From contig NZ_CP098812.1 of assembly GCF_036825535.1 (NCBI RefSeq), positions 434,001 through 498,000 of the forward strand: a stretch of DNA of 64,000 nucleotides. The letters are read 5' to 3'. Of the stretch, positions 1 to 9,968 are shown one piece after another (the first letter of the stretch is position 1; each line of letters begins with the position of its first letter). This stretch comes from Parasalinivibrio latis. GTDB taxonomy: Bacteria; Pseudomonadota; Gammaproteobacteria; Enterobacterales; Vibrionaceae. The notes under the pieces were generated by a model that saw nothing but the letters and a program-made list of their open reading frames with translations, was not told where the DNA came from and did no database searches. The position numbers and the translations under genes are program-made.

Positions 1-798
<798 letters not shown>

Positions 799-899
799 AC
801 AACACCCAAGGGGTTTTGTGCGTACTCAAGAGAATCAAACATCTTGAATGTGTAAGAGAACACGCTAGAAGACATCAGCTTTCAAGATTGTACCGAATT

Positions 900-1019
900 T
901 GTCTGGCGACCATAGCATTGTGGCTCCACCTGAACCCATGCCGAACTCAGAAGTGAAACGCAATAGCGCCGATGGTAGTGTGGGGTCTCCCCATGTGAGA
1001 GTAGGACATCGCCAGGCTT
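900..1019 (+). rRNA. rrf: 5S ribosomal RNA
   Basis: A 120-nt 5S rRNA. The two ends (TGTCTGGCGA and TCGCCAGGCTT) pair to form helix I, and the middle contains the near-invariant CCATGCCGAACTCAGAAGTG. Length and ends match E. coli 5S. It closes the rrn operon that begins outside the window and is followed directly by an intrinsic terminator. Confidence 0.97.
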
Positions 1020-1032
1020 TAAATACCGCCAG

Positions 1033-1062
1033 AAAGGCCATCCGAAAGGATGGCCTTTTTGC
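1033..1062 (+). terminator. rrn operon terminator 1
   Basis: An 11-bp stem (AAAGGCCATCC / GGATGGCCTTT) with a GAAA tetraloop and a T run, 14 nt after the 5S gene. This is a strong intrinsic terminator. It is followed by GCGTTTGGGG, a string that recurs after the second terminator at 1331. Confidence 0.9.
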
Positions 1063-1248
1063 GTTTGGGGCACAGGCTGACACAGACAGCACTACGCGGG
1101 CGTTACGGATGGCCTTTATGCCGGTATACAAGGAGGTGTCCTCTCCCGCGGTCGCCCGTCCACGTCCGTGGGGCCATCCAGGTCGTGGCATAGCCACTCC
1201 CGTTCCGAAAGCACCCGTCGCATGCGCCGGAAGGCGTGCTTTCTCCAC

Positions 1249-1275
1249 CCCCATGTGAGAGTAGGACATCGCCAG
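1249..1275 (+). pseudogene. relic of a 5S rRNA 3' end
   Basis: These 27 bases are an exact copy of the 3' part of the 5S gene (bases 988-1014 of the window). The rest of a 5S gene is absent: the sequence upstream to 1062 is unrelated. A second terminator follows about 55 nt later, and both terminators are followed by GCGTTTGGGG. The simplest reading is a leftover from a second 5S gene, or from recombination between rrn operon ends. It cannot make a functional 5S. Confidence 0.85.
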
Positions 1276-1330
1276 CCTCCAAATTGGTTTTCATCTTTTT
1301 AGAAAAAAGATGAAGGCAAAAAAGTAGAAG

Positions 1331-1361
1331 AAGCCCTGATCTGACGGTCAGGGCTTTTTTG
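1331..1361 (+). terminator. rrn operon terminator 2
   Basis: Stem AAGCCCTGA / TCAGGGCTT followed by six T. It is the second terminator beyond the rRNA operon, lying behind the 5S relic. Apart from the heptamer repeat below, I see nothing in the stretch from here to the start of the patatin gene at 1667. Confidence 0.85.
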
Positions 1362-1493
1362 CGTTTGGGGAAAAGAAACCGGACCTGGGAAGACAAGGTC
1401 CTGGGACAATAGTAGGGAAGAGCAGTGGCGCGTACGGAGTGTTGCGTAGCGAGAAAAAGCCTTGTGCAGCTTTCGCCGACCCCATACATTTTC

Positions 1494-1533
1494 TCGCCTC
1501 TCGCCTCTCGCCTCTCGCCTCTCGCCTCTCGCC
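1494..1533. repeat. tandem heptamer repeat
   Basis: The 7-base unit TCGCCTC is repeated perfectly five times and followed by a partial sixth copy (5.7 copies, 40 bp). It lies between the rRNA operon terminators and the patatin gene, in sequence with no convincing reading frame. Such arrays change copy number by slippage. The distance to the patatin start (134 bp) leaves open an effect on upstream promoter spacing, but no promoter was identified. Confidence 0.9.
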
Positions 1534-1666
1534 AGAATTTCAATATTTTTGCCAATTCTTTATCTTGTTTCTTGATTCATAAGGTTGACCCCTTATCCTG
1601 TCCCGATTGAGAAAGTAAGCGCCTAAATCCGTCCTGATAGGATGTTCAAATTCAGGGAAACATGTC

Positions 1667-3943
1667 TTGATTAAACATGCGATCAAAGTACTGCCGCTAT
1701 TGGTAGTCACTCTCCTTTTTTCTGTTTCCAGCACCTATGCTGCTGAAAATCATCATCGTCCAACTATTGCATTGGTTTTGGGGGGCGGTGGAGCCAAAGG
1801 TGCCGCACATGCCGGGGTGCTGAAAGCGCTCGAAGAGATGCATATACCGGTTGATTATGTCACTGGGACAAGTATGGGGGCATATATTGGCGGCCTGTAT
1901 GCAACCGGGATGAGCGCCGATGAGATAAAGGTGCTGATGGATACCATGCACTGGAACGAGGGATACCAGGACAAGGTTGCCAGGGGGGACCGCCGTATCG
2001 GAGACAAAGACTTCGAAGACCGGTACAACATCCAGACAGATTTTGGTTTTGACCTGAAAGGATTCAAAACACCGAAAGGTGTAGTACAGGGCCAGTCCAT
2101 GGCGCGTTTGCTGCGCGAGTCTACCAACAACCTTCCTTCGCTAAAAAGTTTTAATGATCTTGTGATCCCTTTCAGGGCTGTTGCTACAGACATCGTCCAT
2201 ATGAAGCCAGTGGTGATAGATCACGGCCTACTGACCAATGCCATGCAAGCCAGTATGTCTGTGCCGGGTGCCCTGCCTCCTTTCAAGTGGGAGGGGATGC
2301 TTCTGGTTGATGGCGGTTCGGTTAATAACCTGCCGGTAGATGTTGCTAAAGCTCTAGGGGCGGATATTGTCATTGCAGTGGATATCAGTACAGATTACCT
2401 GAAAGCGGATCAGCTTGATTCCTACTTTGCCGTTTCTGGTCAGTTGGTGAATTTCCTTGTCAGGCAGAGTGCTGAAAAGCAGATGGAGCTTATGTCTCCT
2501 GAAGATATTCTCCTTAGGCCCGATGTCGGTGATATGGAGACCACTGAGTTTAATCGTGTCCCTGAGGCCTACGAAAAAGGTTATGAGGCAACAAAACAGG
2601 CCTTTTCTCAATTGAAAAAACTGAGCCTGACAGCAGGTGAATACCAGGCCTATGTGGAAGAAAAGCAACTTCGCAGGCGGACACTTTACAAGAGGGATGG
2701 AATCCAGATAGACAGGATCGTTATCCATAACCACACATCCCTGTCAGATGATGTCCTTACCAGCAGGCTGAATCTGAAAACGGGCCCTCTGAATGCCAAG
2801 AAGCTGGAAAGTGCAGTCAATAACCTGTACGCATTGGACCGGTTTGAAACCATCCGTTACCACGTTGAGCCAAGCAAAGAAGGAAATGAATTGGTGGTCG
2901 ACGTAGAGGAAAAAAGTTGGGGTCCAAACTACGTTGATTTTAGGTTTGCCATTGAAGACAACTTTGAGACACCAACCAACTACTCATTGGGAGTAGGGAT
3001 TATTTCAACCGGGCTAAGTGATTACGGTGCAGAATTAAGAACCCGGCTTGAGTTGGGTACAGAAAAGCTGGCTTATACAACGCTTTATTATCCGCTGACA
3101 GCTGATCAGCAGTTTTTTGCCTCACTGGGTGGCGGGTATGCGGTAACACAACGGATTATAACCCTTTATGACGGTGAACGTCCGCCACCACAAAGTGGGA
3201 AATATGATGGTTTTTATTGGTTTAACAGTCGCTATGAAGACTGGCAGGGTGAGGCTGCGTTGGGATGGCAACCTAAGCTTTGGGCTGAGTTAAAATCGGG
3301 TATCCGCTACTTTGACGGCTCCGTCGAAGTGCCAGGCTCAAGCCTTGAAGGTACGTTTACTCGCCGCCAGGGGTTTGTGAACGTTAAGGTTGATACGCTG
3401 GACAGTCTGTATTTCCCAACCCAAGGGCAATACTTCAGTGCGGAGTACGGCGTCAGTGATGATGTCAGTCATTCTTTCGGCTCCCGGGATCATGAAACTA
3501 CTGAACAGGTGGATCTCAGTTACCGTATTGCAGGCTCAGTTGGACGGCATACATTTTCTGTCAGGGCACAGTATGGGGAACTGTTGTCAAAAGAGAGTAA
3601 TTTGCTGATTGGGCCTAAAGATCTCGGTGGATTCCTCAATTTATCCGGTATTCCCAAAAACAGCATGTCAGGGAACAATATTGCCTTTGGATCCTTGGTA
3701 TACCGCTACCGGTTGTTTGATAACGACTTTGGTCTATTCCGGTCACCGGTTTACCTTGGGACATCTTTGGAATATGGAAGTGTGTGGAACAACCCAGATT
3801 ACACTTTTAAGGATATACCTTTTTACACGGCAGGCAGTATATTTGCTGGGATTGACTCACCTGTGGGGCCGCTAACCGTCGCCTATGGAGCAATGGAAGG
3901 AGGCTATCATTCCTTCTATGTGATTCTGGGTGCAGATTTCTGA
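1667..3943 (+). CDS. patatin-like phospholipase with POTRA and outer-membrane barrel (PlpD type)
   Basis: The 758-residue protein starts with a signal peptide (residues 1-25, ending STYA-AE). The patatin lipase domain follows: oxyanion motif GGGGAKG at 39-45, nucleophile elbow GTSMG at 67-71 (Ser69), and DGG at 215-217 (Asp215), which completes the Ser-Asp dyad. A POTRA-like segment (about 345-415) leads into a C-terminal surface-antigen beta-barrel ending in Phe. This is the domain order of Pseudomonas PlpD (728 residues), a type Vd autotransporter whose lipase domain passes through its own barrel. The start codon is TTG, preceded by AGGGAA; the nearby ATG at 1662 runs straight into a stop. 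The gene stands alone behind the rRNA operon. Its lipid substrate cannot be told from sequence. Confidence 0.9.
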   Translation: MIKHAIKVLPLLVVTLLFSVSSTYAAENHHRPTIALVLGGGGAKGAAHAGVLKALEEMHIPVDYVTGTSMGAYIGGLYATGMSADEIKVLMDTMHWNEGYQDKVARGDRRIGDKDFEDRYNIQTDFGFDLKGFKTPKGVVQGQSMARLLRESTNNLPSLKSFNDLVIPFRAVATDIVHMKPVVIDHGLLTNAMQASMSVPGALPPFKWEGMLLVDGGSVNNLPVDVAKALGADIVIAVDISTDYLKADQLDSYFAVSGQLVNFLVRQSAEKQMELMSPEDILLRPDVGDMETTEFNRVPEAYEKGYEATKQAFSQLKKLSLTAGEYQAYVEEKQLRRRTLYKRDGIQIDRIVIHNHTSLSDDVLTSRLNLKTGPLNAKKLESAVNNLYALDRFETIRYHVEPSKEGNELVVDVEEKSWGPNYVDFRFAIEDNFETPTNYSLGVGIISTGLSDYGAELRTRLELGTEKLAYTTLYYPLTADQQFFASLGGGYAVTQRIITLYDGERPPPQSGKYDGFYWFNSRYEDWQGEAALGWQPKLWAELKSGIRYFDGSVEVPGSSLEGTFTRRQGFVNVKVDTLDSLYFPTQGQYFSAEYGVSDDVSHSFGSRDHETTEQVDLSYRIAGSVGRHTFSVRAQYGELLSKESNLLIGPKDLGGFLNLSGIPKNSMSGNNIAFGSLVYRYRLFDNDFGLFRSPVYLGTSLEYGSVWNNPDYTFKDIPFYTAGSIFAGIDSPVGPLTVAYGAMEGGYHSFYVILGADF

Positions 3944-4198
3944 TTTATTGGCCTTTAGTCAAATGTTTTGAAAGCTGTGCAGATTTTAATTTTTAGTTAA
4001 AAGTGCTATGCTGCTGCCGCGGTTACGATTTCGCCATCTTATGCCCGACCTCGGCAGCGCCCAACACGTCAATCTGACCATTACAGGCCCTCGCCGATAT
4101 TTGCGAGCAGCAGGAAGCAATCTACCGAGTGACCGATTAACAGTCATTTCCAAGGATGTTCAGCCGCGACGGCTGAACCGTGAAAAGAGGAAATAGTC

Positions 4199-6796
4199 GT
4201 GCTTGAAGCCTACCGTAAACACGTCGAAGAACGTGCTGCCCAAGGAATTGTCCCGAAACCACTGGATGCAGATCAGACTGCAGGCCTGGTTGAATTACTC
4301 AAAACCCCGCCTGCCGGCGAGGAAACAGTACTGCTGGACCTGTTGGAAAACAGAATTCCGCCAGGTGTTGATGAAGCCGCATACGTAAAAGCCGGATTTC
4401 TGGCAGCCGTAGCACGCGGAGAAACATCATCACCGCTGGTCAGCAAAGAAAAAGCCGTTGAGTTGCTGGGTACCATGCAGGGTGGTTACAACATTGAACC
4501 ACTGATTCAACTGCTGGATGATGACACCCTTGCACCTCTTTCTGCGACAGCTCTTTCCCATACCCTCCTGATGTTCGATGCTTTCTACGATGTTGAAGAA
4601 AAAGCGAAAGCAGGGAACCAGTACGCCAAACAGGTTATGCAATCCTGGGCGGAAGCAGAGTGGTTCAAAGCCAAGAAAGAGCTGCCAGAGAAGATTACCG
4701 TCACCGTGTTTAAAGTAACCGGTGAAACCAATACTGATGACCTGTCTCCGGCTCCGGATGCGTGGTCACGCCCTGATATTCCTCTGCATGCGTTGGCAAT
4801 GCTGAAGAATGCGCGTGATGGTATTGAGCCTGATCAGGCTGGTGCTATTGGCCCAATCAAGCAAATTGAAGCACTGCAGGAAAAAGGATTCCCACTGGCT
4901 TACGTCGGTGATGTTGTTGGTACCGGTTCTTCCCGTAAGTCAGCAACTAACTCTGTGCTGTGGTTTATGGGTGAAGACCTGCCGGGTGTACCAAACAAGA
5001 AAGGCGGTGGTGTATGCCTGGGTGGCAAGATTGCCCCGATCTTCTTCAACACCATGGAAGATGCCGGTGCACTGCCAATTGAGGTTGACGTCAGCAAACT
5101 GGGTATGGGGGATGTTATCGATATCTTCCCGTACGAAGGTAAGGTGACTAACCATGACTCTGGTGAAGTCCTTGCTGAGTTCAAGCTCAAAACCGATGTG
5201 CTGATTGATGAAGTGCGTGCCGGTGGCCGTATTCCTCTTATCATTGGCCGTGGCTTGACTGACCGAGCACGTGAAGCACTGGGTTTGAGCCCATCTGAAG
5301 AATTCCGTCGTCCTCAGCCGGTTGCCGATTCTGGTAAAGGCTTTACGCTGGCACAGAAGATGGTGGGTAAGGCATGTGGTGTTGAGGGCATCCGCCCAGG
5401 CACGTACTGTGAGCCTAAGATGACCACCGTAGGTTCACAGGACACCACTGGGCCGATGACCCGTGATGAGCTGAAAGACCTTGCCTGTCTTGGCTTCTCT
5501 GCTGATCTGGTTATGCAGTCGTTCTGCCATACATCAGCCTACCCTAAGCCTGTAGATGTGCAAACTCACCACACGCTGCCTGATTTCATCATGAACCGTG
5601 CCGGTGTTGCGCTCCGCCCGGGTGATGGCGTTATCCACTCATGGCTGAACCGCATGCTGTTGCCAGATACAGTAGGCACAGGCGGTGATTCCCACACCCG
5701 TTTCCCTCTGGGTATTTCTTTCCCTGCGGGCTCCGGCCTGGTTGCGTTCGCAGCCGCTACCGGTGTGATGCCTTTGGATATGCCTGAATCTATACTGGTT
5801 CGCTTCAAGGGTGAGATGCAACCGGGTATCACACTGCGTGACCTGGTGCATGCCATCCCTTACTACGCGATTCAGCAAGGTCTGCTGACTGTCGAGAAAG
5901 CGGGCAAGATCAATGCGTTCTCTGGCCGTATCCTTGAGATTGAAGGCCTGAACAACCTGACTGTAGAGCAGGCATTTGAACTGTCTGATGCATCTGCTGA
6001 GCGTTCAGCAGCTGGCTGTACTATTAAGCTGTCGCCAGAGTCGATTGCTGAATACTTACAGTCCAACATTGTGATGCTCAAGTGGATGATCTCTGAAGGT
6101 TATGGCGACCGCCGTACCATTGAGCGCCGTATTGCAGGTATGGAAGCGTGGCTGGCTAACCCTGAGCTGATGGAAGCAGATTCTGATGCAGAGTATGCAG
6201 AAGTGATCGAAATCGATCTGGCAGATGTAAAAGAGCCAATTCTGTGTGCACCGAACGATCCGGATGATGCCCGCCTGCTGTCTGACGTTGCCGGTGACAA
6301 GGTGGATGAAGTCTTTATCGGAAGCTGTATGACCAACATTGGCCATTTCCGTGCTGCCGGTAAGCTGCTCGACAAATTCGGTGGTTCCCTGAGTACTCGC
6401 ATGTGGGTTGCTCCGCCGACCAAGATGGACCGGGACCAACTGACTGAGGAAGGTTATTACGGTATTTACGGTCGTGCCGGTGTTCGTATTGAGACCCCGG
6501 GATGTTCTCTGTGTATGGGTAACCAGGCCCGAGTTGCTGACAAGGCAACCGTACTGTCTACCTCCACCCGTAACTTCCCTAACCGATTGGGTACCGGAGC
6601 CAATGTTTACCTGTCTTCAGCTGAGCTGGCTGCAGTAGGTGCGATTCTTGGCCGTATCCCGTCTGTTGAGGAGTACCAGGAGTACGCCAAGCAGATCAAT
6701 GCGACAGCGGCGGATACCTACCGTTACCTCAACTTCCACCTGATGGGTCAGTACACCAAGAAGGCGGAAGAAGTGATCATCCAGCAAGCGGTTTAA
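4199..6796 (+). CDS. acnB: bifunctional aconitate hydratase 2 / 2-methylisocitrate dehydratase
   Basis: AcnB is the main TCA-cycle aconitase (citrate to isocitrate) and in enterobacteria also acts in the methylcitrate cycle. The protein is 865 residues, the same length as E. coli AcnB, and shares its N-terminus (MLEAYRKHVEERAAQG). The three [4Fe-4S] ligands fall at Cys710, Cys769 and Cys772, in GSCMTNIGHF and GCSLCMGNQ. The start is GTG with AGAGGA 8 nt upstream. The apo-form of E. coli AcnB binds its own mRNA; nothing visible here tests that. The 255-bp leader between the patatin gene and this start has no clear reading frame. yacL, the usual downstream partner, lies further along beyond glxK and cdaR, which are on the other strand. 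Confidence 0.98.
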   Translation: MLEAYRKHVEERAAQGIVPKPLDADQTAGLVELLKTPPAGEETVLLDLLENRIPPGVDEAAYVKAGFLAAVARGETSSPLVSKEKAVELLGTMQGGYNIEPLIQLLDDDTLAPLSATALSHTLLMFDAFYDVEEKAKAGNQYAKQVMQSWAEAEWFKAKKELPEKITVTVFKVTGETNTDDLSPAPDAWSRPDIPLHALAMLKNARDGIEPDQAGAIGPIKQIEALQEKGFPLAYVGDVVGTGSSRKSATNSVLWFMGEDLPGVPNKKGGGVCLGGKIAPIFFNTMEDAGALPIEVDVSKLGMGDVIDIFPYEGKVTNHDSGEVLAEFKLKTDVLIDEVRAGGRIPLIIGRGLTDRAREALGLSPSEEFRRPQPVADSGKGFTLAQKMVGKACGVEGIRPGTYCEPKMTTVGSQDTTGPMTRDELKDLACLGFSADLVMQSFCHTSAYPKPVDVQTHHTLPDFIMNRAGVALRPGDGVIHSWLNRMLLPDTVGTGGDSHTRFPLGISFPAGSGLVAFAAATGVMPLDMPESILVRFKGEMQPGITLRDLVHAIPYYAIQQGLLTVEKAGKINAFSGRILEIEGLNNLTVEQAFELSDASAERSAAGCTIKLSPESIAEYLQSNIVMLKWMISEGYGDRRTIERRIAGMEAWLANPELMEADSDAEYAEVIEIDLADVKEPILCAPNDPDDARLLSDVAGDKVDEVFIGSCMTNIGHFRAAGKLLDKFGGSLSTRMWVAPPTKMDRDQLTEEGYYGIYGRAGVRIETPGCSLCMGNQARVADKATVLSTSTRNFPNRLGTGANVYLSSAELAAVGAILGRIPSVEEYQEYAKQINATAADTYRYLNFHLMGQYTKKAEEVIIQQAV

Positions 6797-6811
6797 TCCA
6801 AGCTGGGATCG

Positions 6812-6843
6812 AAAGAAGCGGCCAAGTGCCGCTTCTTTTTTTA
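6812..6843. terminator. terminator between acnB and glxK
   Basis: An 8-bp stem (GAAGCGGC / GCCGCTTC) extended by A/T pairs, followed by seven T on the plus strand and preceded by A residues. It ends acnB and, because the genes converge, can also serve glxK. Confidence 0.88.
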
Positions 6844-6861
6844 CATCCTTGAAGAGCCTTC

Positions 6862-8007
6862 CTATCCGATATGCACCGCCATTTTCATTAACCGAGCAAT
6901 ATTTTCCGCTGTCCTTTCCAGATTTCTGGCTCCGTCATCCAGAGCTTCATCAAGAGACATGACTCTCGGTGTAATGCTAAATATCGCATCAATACCGTGC
7001 TCGCTGACGATCTGACTGTCATCCGATACTGCGCCGGCAATGCCGATTACCGGAAGCCCGTGGAGCTTTGCTGCTTTTGCCACGCCAATCGGTGTTTTGC
7101 CGTGAACAGTCTGGCTGTCGATCCTTCCTTCCCCTGTGATGACCAGATCGGCGTCTGCGAGATAGTTGTGGAGGCGGACAGTTTCAATCACAATTTCAAC
7201 ACCCGGCCGCAGGCTTGCACCGAATATACCCGCAAGTGCAGCCCCCAGCCCACCGGCAGCACCTGCCCCAGGGATACTGGCGATATCGCAGTTCAGCTGT
7301 TTTTCAACCACCGATGCGTAATGACTGAGGTTGGAGTCCAAAATGGCCACCATCTCATCAGTAGCCCCCTTTTGAGGGCCAAAGATTGTTGATGCCCCAT
7401 TTGGCCCGCAAAGCGGATTGTCAACATCACAGGCAACGTCAATTTGGACTTTCTTGATGCGGGGATCCAGACCGGAAAGATTGATCGTGTCAAGCTTGCC
7501 CAAAGCTCCCCCTCCTGGATTCAGATCATTCCCCTCTCCATCCAGCAGCCTGGCTCCCAGTGCGCAGGCCATGCCGGCACCACCATCATTGGTAGCACTT
7601 CCACCCAGGCCAATAATGATATGGCTGACACCTTTATCCAAAGCTGCAAGGATAAGCTCGCCTGTCCCTTGACTGGATGTCAGCAGAGGGTTTCGTTGAG
7701 CTATTGGAACTAGATGGAGGCCGGATGCGGCTGCCATCTCAATGACAGCCGTCTGCCCGTCTCCGCTGATCCCGAAGAAAGCCTCAACCTGCTCACCCAA
7801 TGGGCCGGTAACCTTGACCGGAATAACCGAGCCTCCCAATGCATCGACCATGCTCTGTACTGTGCCTTCACCGCCATCTGCCATAGGGATTCGGGTGTAT
7901 TTTGCCTCAGGGATGATGCGGCGAAATCCTGCCTCGATAGCCTGGGCAGCGTCGCTGGCACTCAGGCTTTCTTTGAATGAGTCCGGGCAAATAACGATAT
8001 GGGTCAT
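6862..8007 (-). CDS. glxK: glycerate 2-kinase
   Basis: A 381-residue member of the GarK/GlxK glycerate kinase family, which phosphorylates D-glycerate with ATP to give 2-phosphoglycerate for glycolysis. Seen in the sequence: the N-terminal MTHIVICPDSFKESLSA, MADGGEGT near residue 43, and the Gly-rich GLGGSATNDGGAGMA. These are standard for the family. AAGGAG precedes the ATG. The gene lies directly downstream of cdaR on the same strand (168-bp gap), the arrangement expected if CdaR activates it in response to glycerate or related sugar acids. GarK and GlxK isozymes cannot be separated by eye, so the symbol is a family-level choice. Confidence 0.92.
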   Translation of the reverse strand: MTHIVICPDSFKESLSASDAAQAIEAGFRRIIPEAKYTRIPMADGGEGTVQSMVDALGGSVIPVKVTGPLGEQVEAFFGISGDGQTAVIEMAAASGLHLVPIAQRNPLLTSSQGTGELILAALDKGVSHIIIGLGGSATNDGGAGMACALGARLLDGEGNDLNPGGGALGKLDTINLSGLDPRIKKVQIDVACDVDNPLCGPNGASTIFGPQKGATDEMVAILDSNLSHYASVVEKQLNCDIASIPGAGAAGGLGAALAGIFGASLRPGVEIVIETVRLHNYLADADLVITGEGRIDSQTVHGKTPIGVAKAAKLHGLPVIGIAGAVSDDSQIVSEHGIDAIFSITPRVMSLDEALDDGARNLERTAENIARLMKMAVHIG

Positions 8008-8175
8008 AGGAGGGCTCCTTCATGCGAACGTTTCAATAACAACAGACCGGCCATGGAATGAGTGGCAGAAATGACTGCGCTGACATTCATTGTTATCTAT
8101 TCATTGGGGTTTGAATATGGACAAGAATACAAAAATCACGGATTAATCAGCCAAATTTTTGTGTTTTATAACAAT

Positions 8176-9300
8176 TTAGCTGGGTGGGAATGCCAGGATC
8201 ACGCAGCCATACAGGAGTGCACGGTGCTGAAAGTTTGCTAAGTTGATTTGGCAAATTTCTTCAACCCGGTTGAGTCGATAGCGCAAACTGTTGGGGTGAA
8301 TGGCAAGCTGTTTAGCTGCCAACTCGCTGTTGCAGTCGTTGGAGAACCAGATCCTGGCCGTTGCGAGAAGATCCGGGCCTCTCTCATGGAGTTGACTGAG
8401 TATCCGGTTTACTTCCCGTTGTTGCCAATCCAGATTCGGGCATAACAGAAGCGATGCCAGTTGCAAGTTGTCATAATAATAGACTCTGCTTTTTGGGTTC
8501 AGCTTAAGCCCAGCAGCGAGTGCTCCCTGGGCGGCGGCAAATTGGCCGGGTACTGTAAAGTTGCCAGCCGGGCTGTAGGCAATATGAGTTGCCTTGCCAT
8601 CGACCAATAACAGTTTTTCCAGTATCTGTTGCTGTTGCTCCCATCGTGTTGAAAGTGTGGAAGGTGTTTTTCCTGAAAGAGGTATGGCGATGACGAGTGT
8701 TTGCGGGTCAAGACGGGCAAACAGCCATTCCCCGGATTTATGATCCAATCTATCAAGTAACTGCTTTGGATCGCAGGAGGCATCAAAGCGGCACAGTGCA
8801 ATACCCTGGGGTTGGTCGATATCCTTTTGCAATCGCACAGCCAGGGCTTTCAGGTGCTCAGGCTCTGCCGATGTATCAATCCACTGAAGCAACAGTTCCT
8901 GCCGGCTTTGTTGGTTCCAGCTAACCCTTTCTAGCAGGTAGGCGTGTTCTACCGTCATTTCCGCCGCCATCCGAACCAGTTCCCCGTATTGGCGGATGTC
9001 TTCCGGTTCGCCAGAGATCCCGATGATGCCGATTACCTCGTCATGGAAAAATATAGGGAGGTTAACACCGGGCTTTACGCCGCTCATTTCCTTGGACATA
9101 GCCCCGGTGATTTCCACCGTCCGCCCGGCAGAAAGAGCAACAATGGCGCCTTCGTGTTTTTGTTGCAAACGTGCCGGATTGCTCGATGCAATAATGTACC
9201 CGGCGGTGTCCATTACATTAATGGCGTAATTAATGATCTTCTGGGCCCGCAATACAATCTGTTGGGCCAATCTTGCGTCTATCTGCATGGGTGGAGTCAT
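8176..9300 (-). CDS. cdaR: sugar diacid / glycerate regulator CdaR
   Basis: A 374-residue transcription activator of the CdaR family. The N-terminal sugar-diacid recognition domain (about 5-140) contains NVMDTAGYIIASSNPAR and GIIGISGEPEDIRQYGEL, close to E. coli CdaR. The C-terminal PucR-type helix-turn-helix contains HPNSLRYRLNRVEEI. A longer frame runs upstream to 9807, but its extra 169 residues do not resemble CdaR and overlap yacL. The ATG at 9300 has AGGA 9 nt before it and matches the family N-terminus (a second ATG at 9288 lacks a site). In E. coli CdaR activates glucarate, galactarate and glycerate genes; here the likely target is the adjacent glxK. Confidence 0.9.
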   Translation of the reverse strand: MTPPMQIDARLAQQIVLRAQKIINYAINVMDTAGYIIASSNPARLQQKHEGAIVALSAGRTVEITGAMSKEMSGVKPGVNLPIFFHDEVIGIIGISGEPEDIRQYGELVRMAAEMTVEHAYLLERVSWNQQSRQELLLQWIDTSAEPEHLKALAVRLQKDIDQPQGIALCRFDASCDPKQLLDRLDHKSGEWLFARLDPQTLVIAIPLSGKTPSTLSTRWEQQQQILEKLLLVDGKATHIAYSPAGNFTVPGQFAAAQGALAAGLKLNPKSRVYYYDNLQLASLLLCPNLDWQQREVNRILSQLHERGPDLLATARIWFSNDCNSELAAKQLAIHPNSLRYRLNRVEEICQINLANFQHRALLYGCVILAFPPS

Positions 9301-9464
9301 TCCCTGTATTCCTGACAGATAGAGGTGTAATGCATGTAGGGCAATCCGTAAACCCCGGGCTTGGAAGAGTTTGCGCCAGTAAAAAACTTTATTGTCCGTA
9401 TGCTTGCAAATCCGAACCGGAGTCGCAAAATGGCGCCCGGCATTAAATACCGGCAGGAGGATGC

Positions 9465-9833
9465 GTGGACTACGAATTTCGCCGTAATAATTTAGATGAC
9501 AGCTACCGGGCCCAGTTTTCCATGGGGCATGAAGCGCTGGGGCGCTGGCTGACAGATGAAGTTGGCCGGGATAAAGAAAAAATCCAGCTCGTGTTGGGAA
9601 AGCTCCATGAAATGAAAGACCAGGTATCGGAATGGCGGCTGGTCGGTGAGGAGCTGACATTGGTCCTGAGTGACAATGAAGCTTTGGTCCAGGACAACAG
9701 ACTGTTTTCCGAAGGCGATGATGATCTGGAAGACGACATGCACTATTACGACGAAGAAAATATTGCACTGTGTGGCTTCGAGGACTTAATCGACGTTCTA
9801 GAGGCATGGCAGGCGTTTTTGTCTAAATACTGA
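9465..9833 (+). CDS. yacL: UPF0231 family protein YacL
   Basis: A 122-residue acidic protein matching E. coli YacL through its length: MDYEF start, SMGHEALGRW (SMGHEVVGHW in E. coli), and the conserved HYYDEENIALCGFEDLI. Its function is unknown. The start is GTG with a perfect AGGAGG four bases before it; no in-frame ATG fits the family. In enterobacteria yacL follows acnB. Here it is the next plus-strand gene after acnB, with glxK and cdaR between on the other strand, which suggests those two were inserted into an older pair. Confidence 0.93.
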   Translation: MDYEFRRNNLDDSYRAQFSMGHEALGRWLTDEVGRDKEKIQLVLGKLHEMKDQVSEWRLVGEELTLVLSDNEALVQDNRLFSEGDDDLEDDMHYYDEENIALCGFEDLIDVLEAWQAFLSKY

Positions 9834-9886
9834 ATAGTTCAAGGGCGGTAATTTACCTGCACTGATTTTGCCCAATACCTGAATCA

Positions 9887-9916
9887 ACGGCGCACCACTT
9901 TGGTGCGCCGTTTTTG
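9887..9916 (+). terminator. yacL terminator (also an NtrC-like palindrome)
   Basis: A perfect 11-bp stem (ACGGCGCACCA / TGGTGCGCCGT) with a 3-nt loop and a T-rich tail, 54 nt after yacL. It has the form of an intrinsic terminator. Its core is also a textbook NtrC site (see the next entry). Confidence 0.85.
9891..9907. promoter_or_regulatory. probable NtrC enhancer site for glnK-amtB
   Basis: The bases read GCACC-N5-GGTGC, which is the NtrC operator consensus. The centre (9899) is about 96 bp upstream of the start expected from the sigma-54 promoter below, within the usual enhancer range. The palindrome is followed by T residues, so it may be only the yacL terminator. Both roles are possible at once. 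Confidence 0.6.
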
Positions 9917-9968
9917 TTTGTTTTTATATGGGTAAATTAACCTTATGAAATTATTGGTAATTTATTTT

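Noticed and set aside
899..1258. Reading frames across the 5S gene and its flanks, on both strands
   Set aside because: They overlap the 5S rRNA and terminators and have no protein-like features or start sites.
4008..4196. A 62-codon frame just before acnB
   Set aside because: Arg/Leu-rich composition of a random frame, no ribosome-binding site, and no recognisable leader peptide.
9301..9807. A longer cdaR with 169 extra N-terminal residues
   Set aside because: The added part does not resemble CdaR, overlaps yacL, and the family N-terminus begins at the ATG at 9300 with a good ribosome-binding site.
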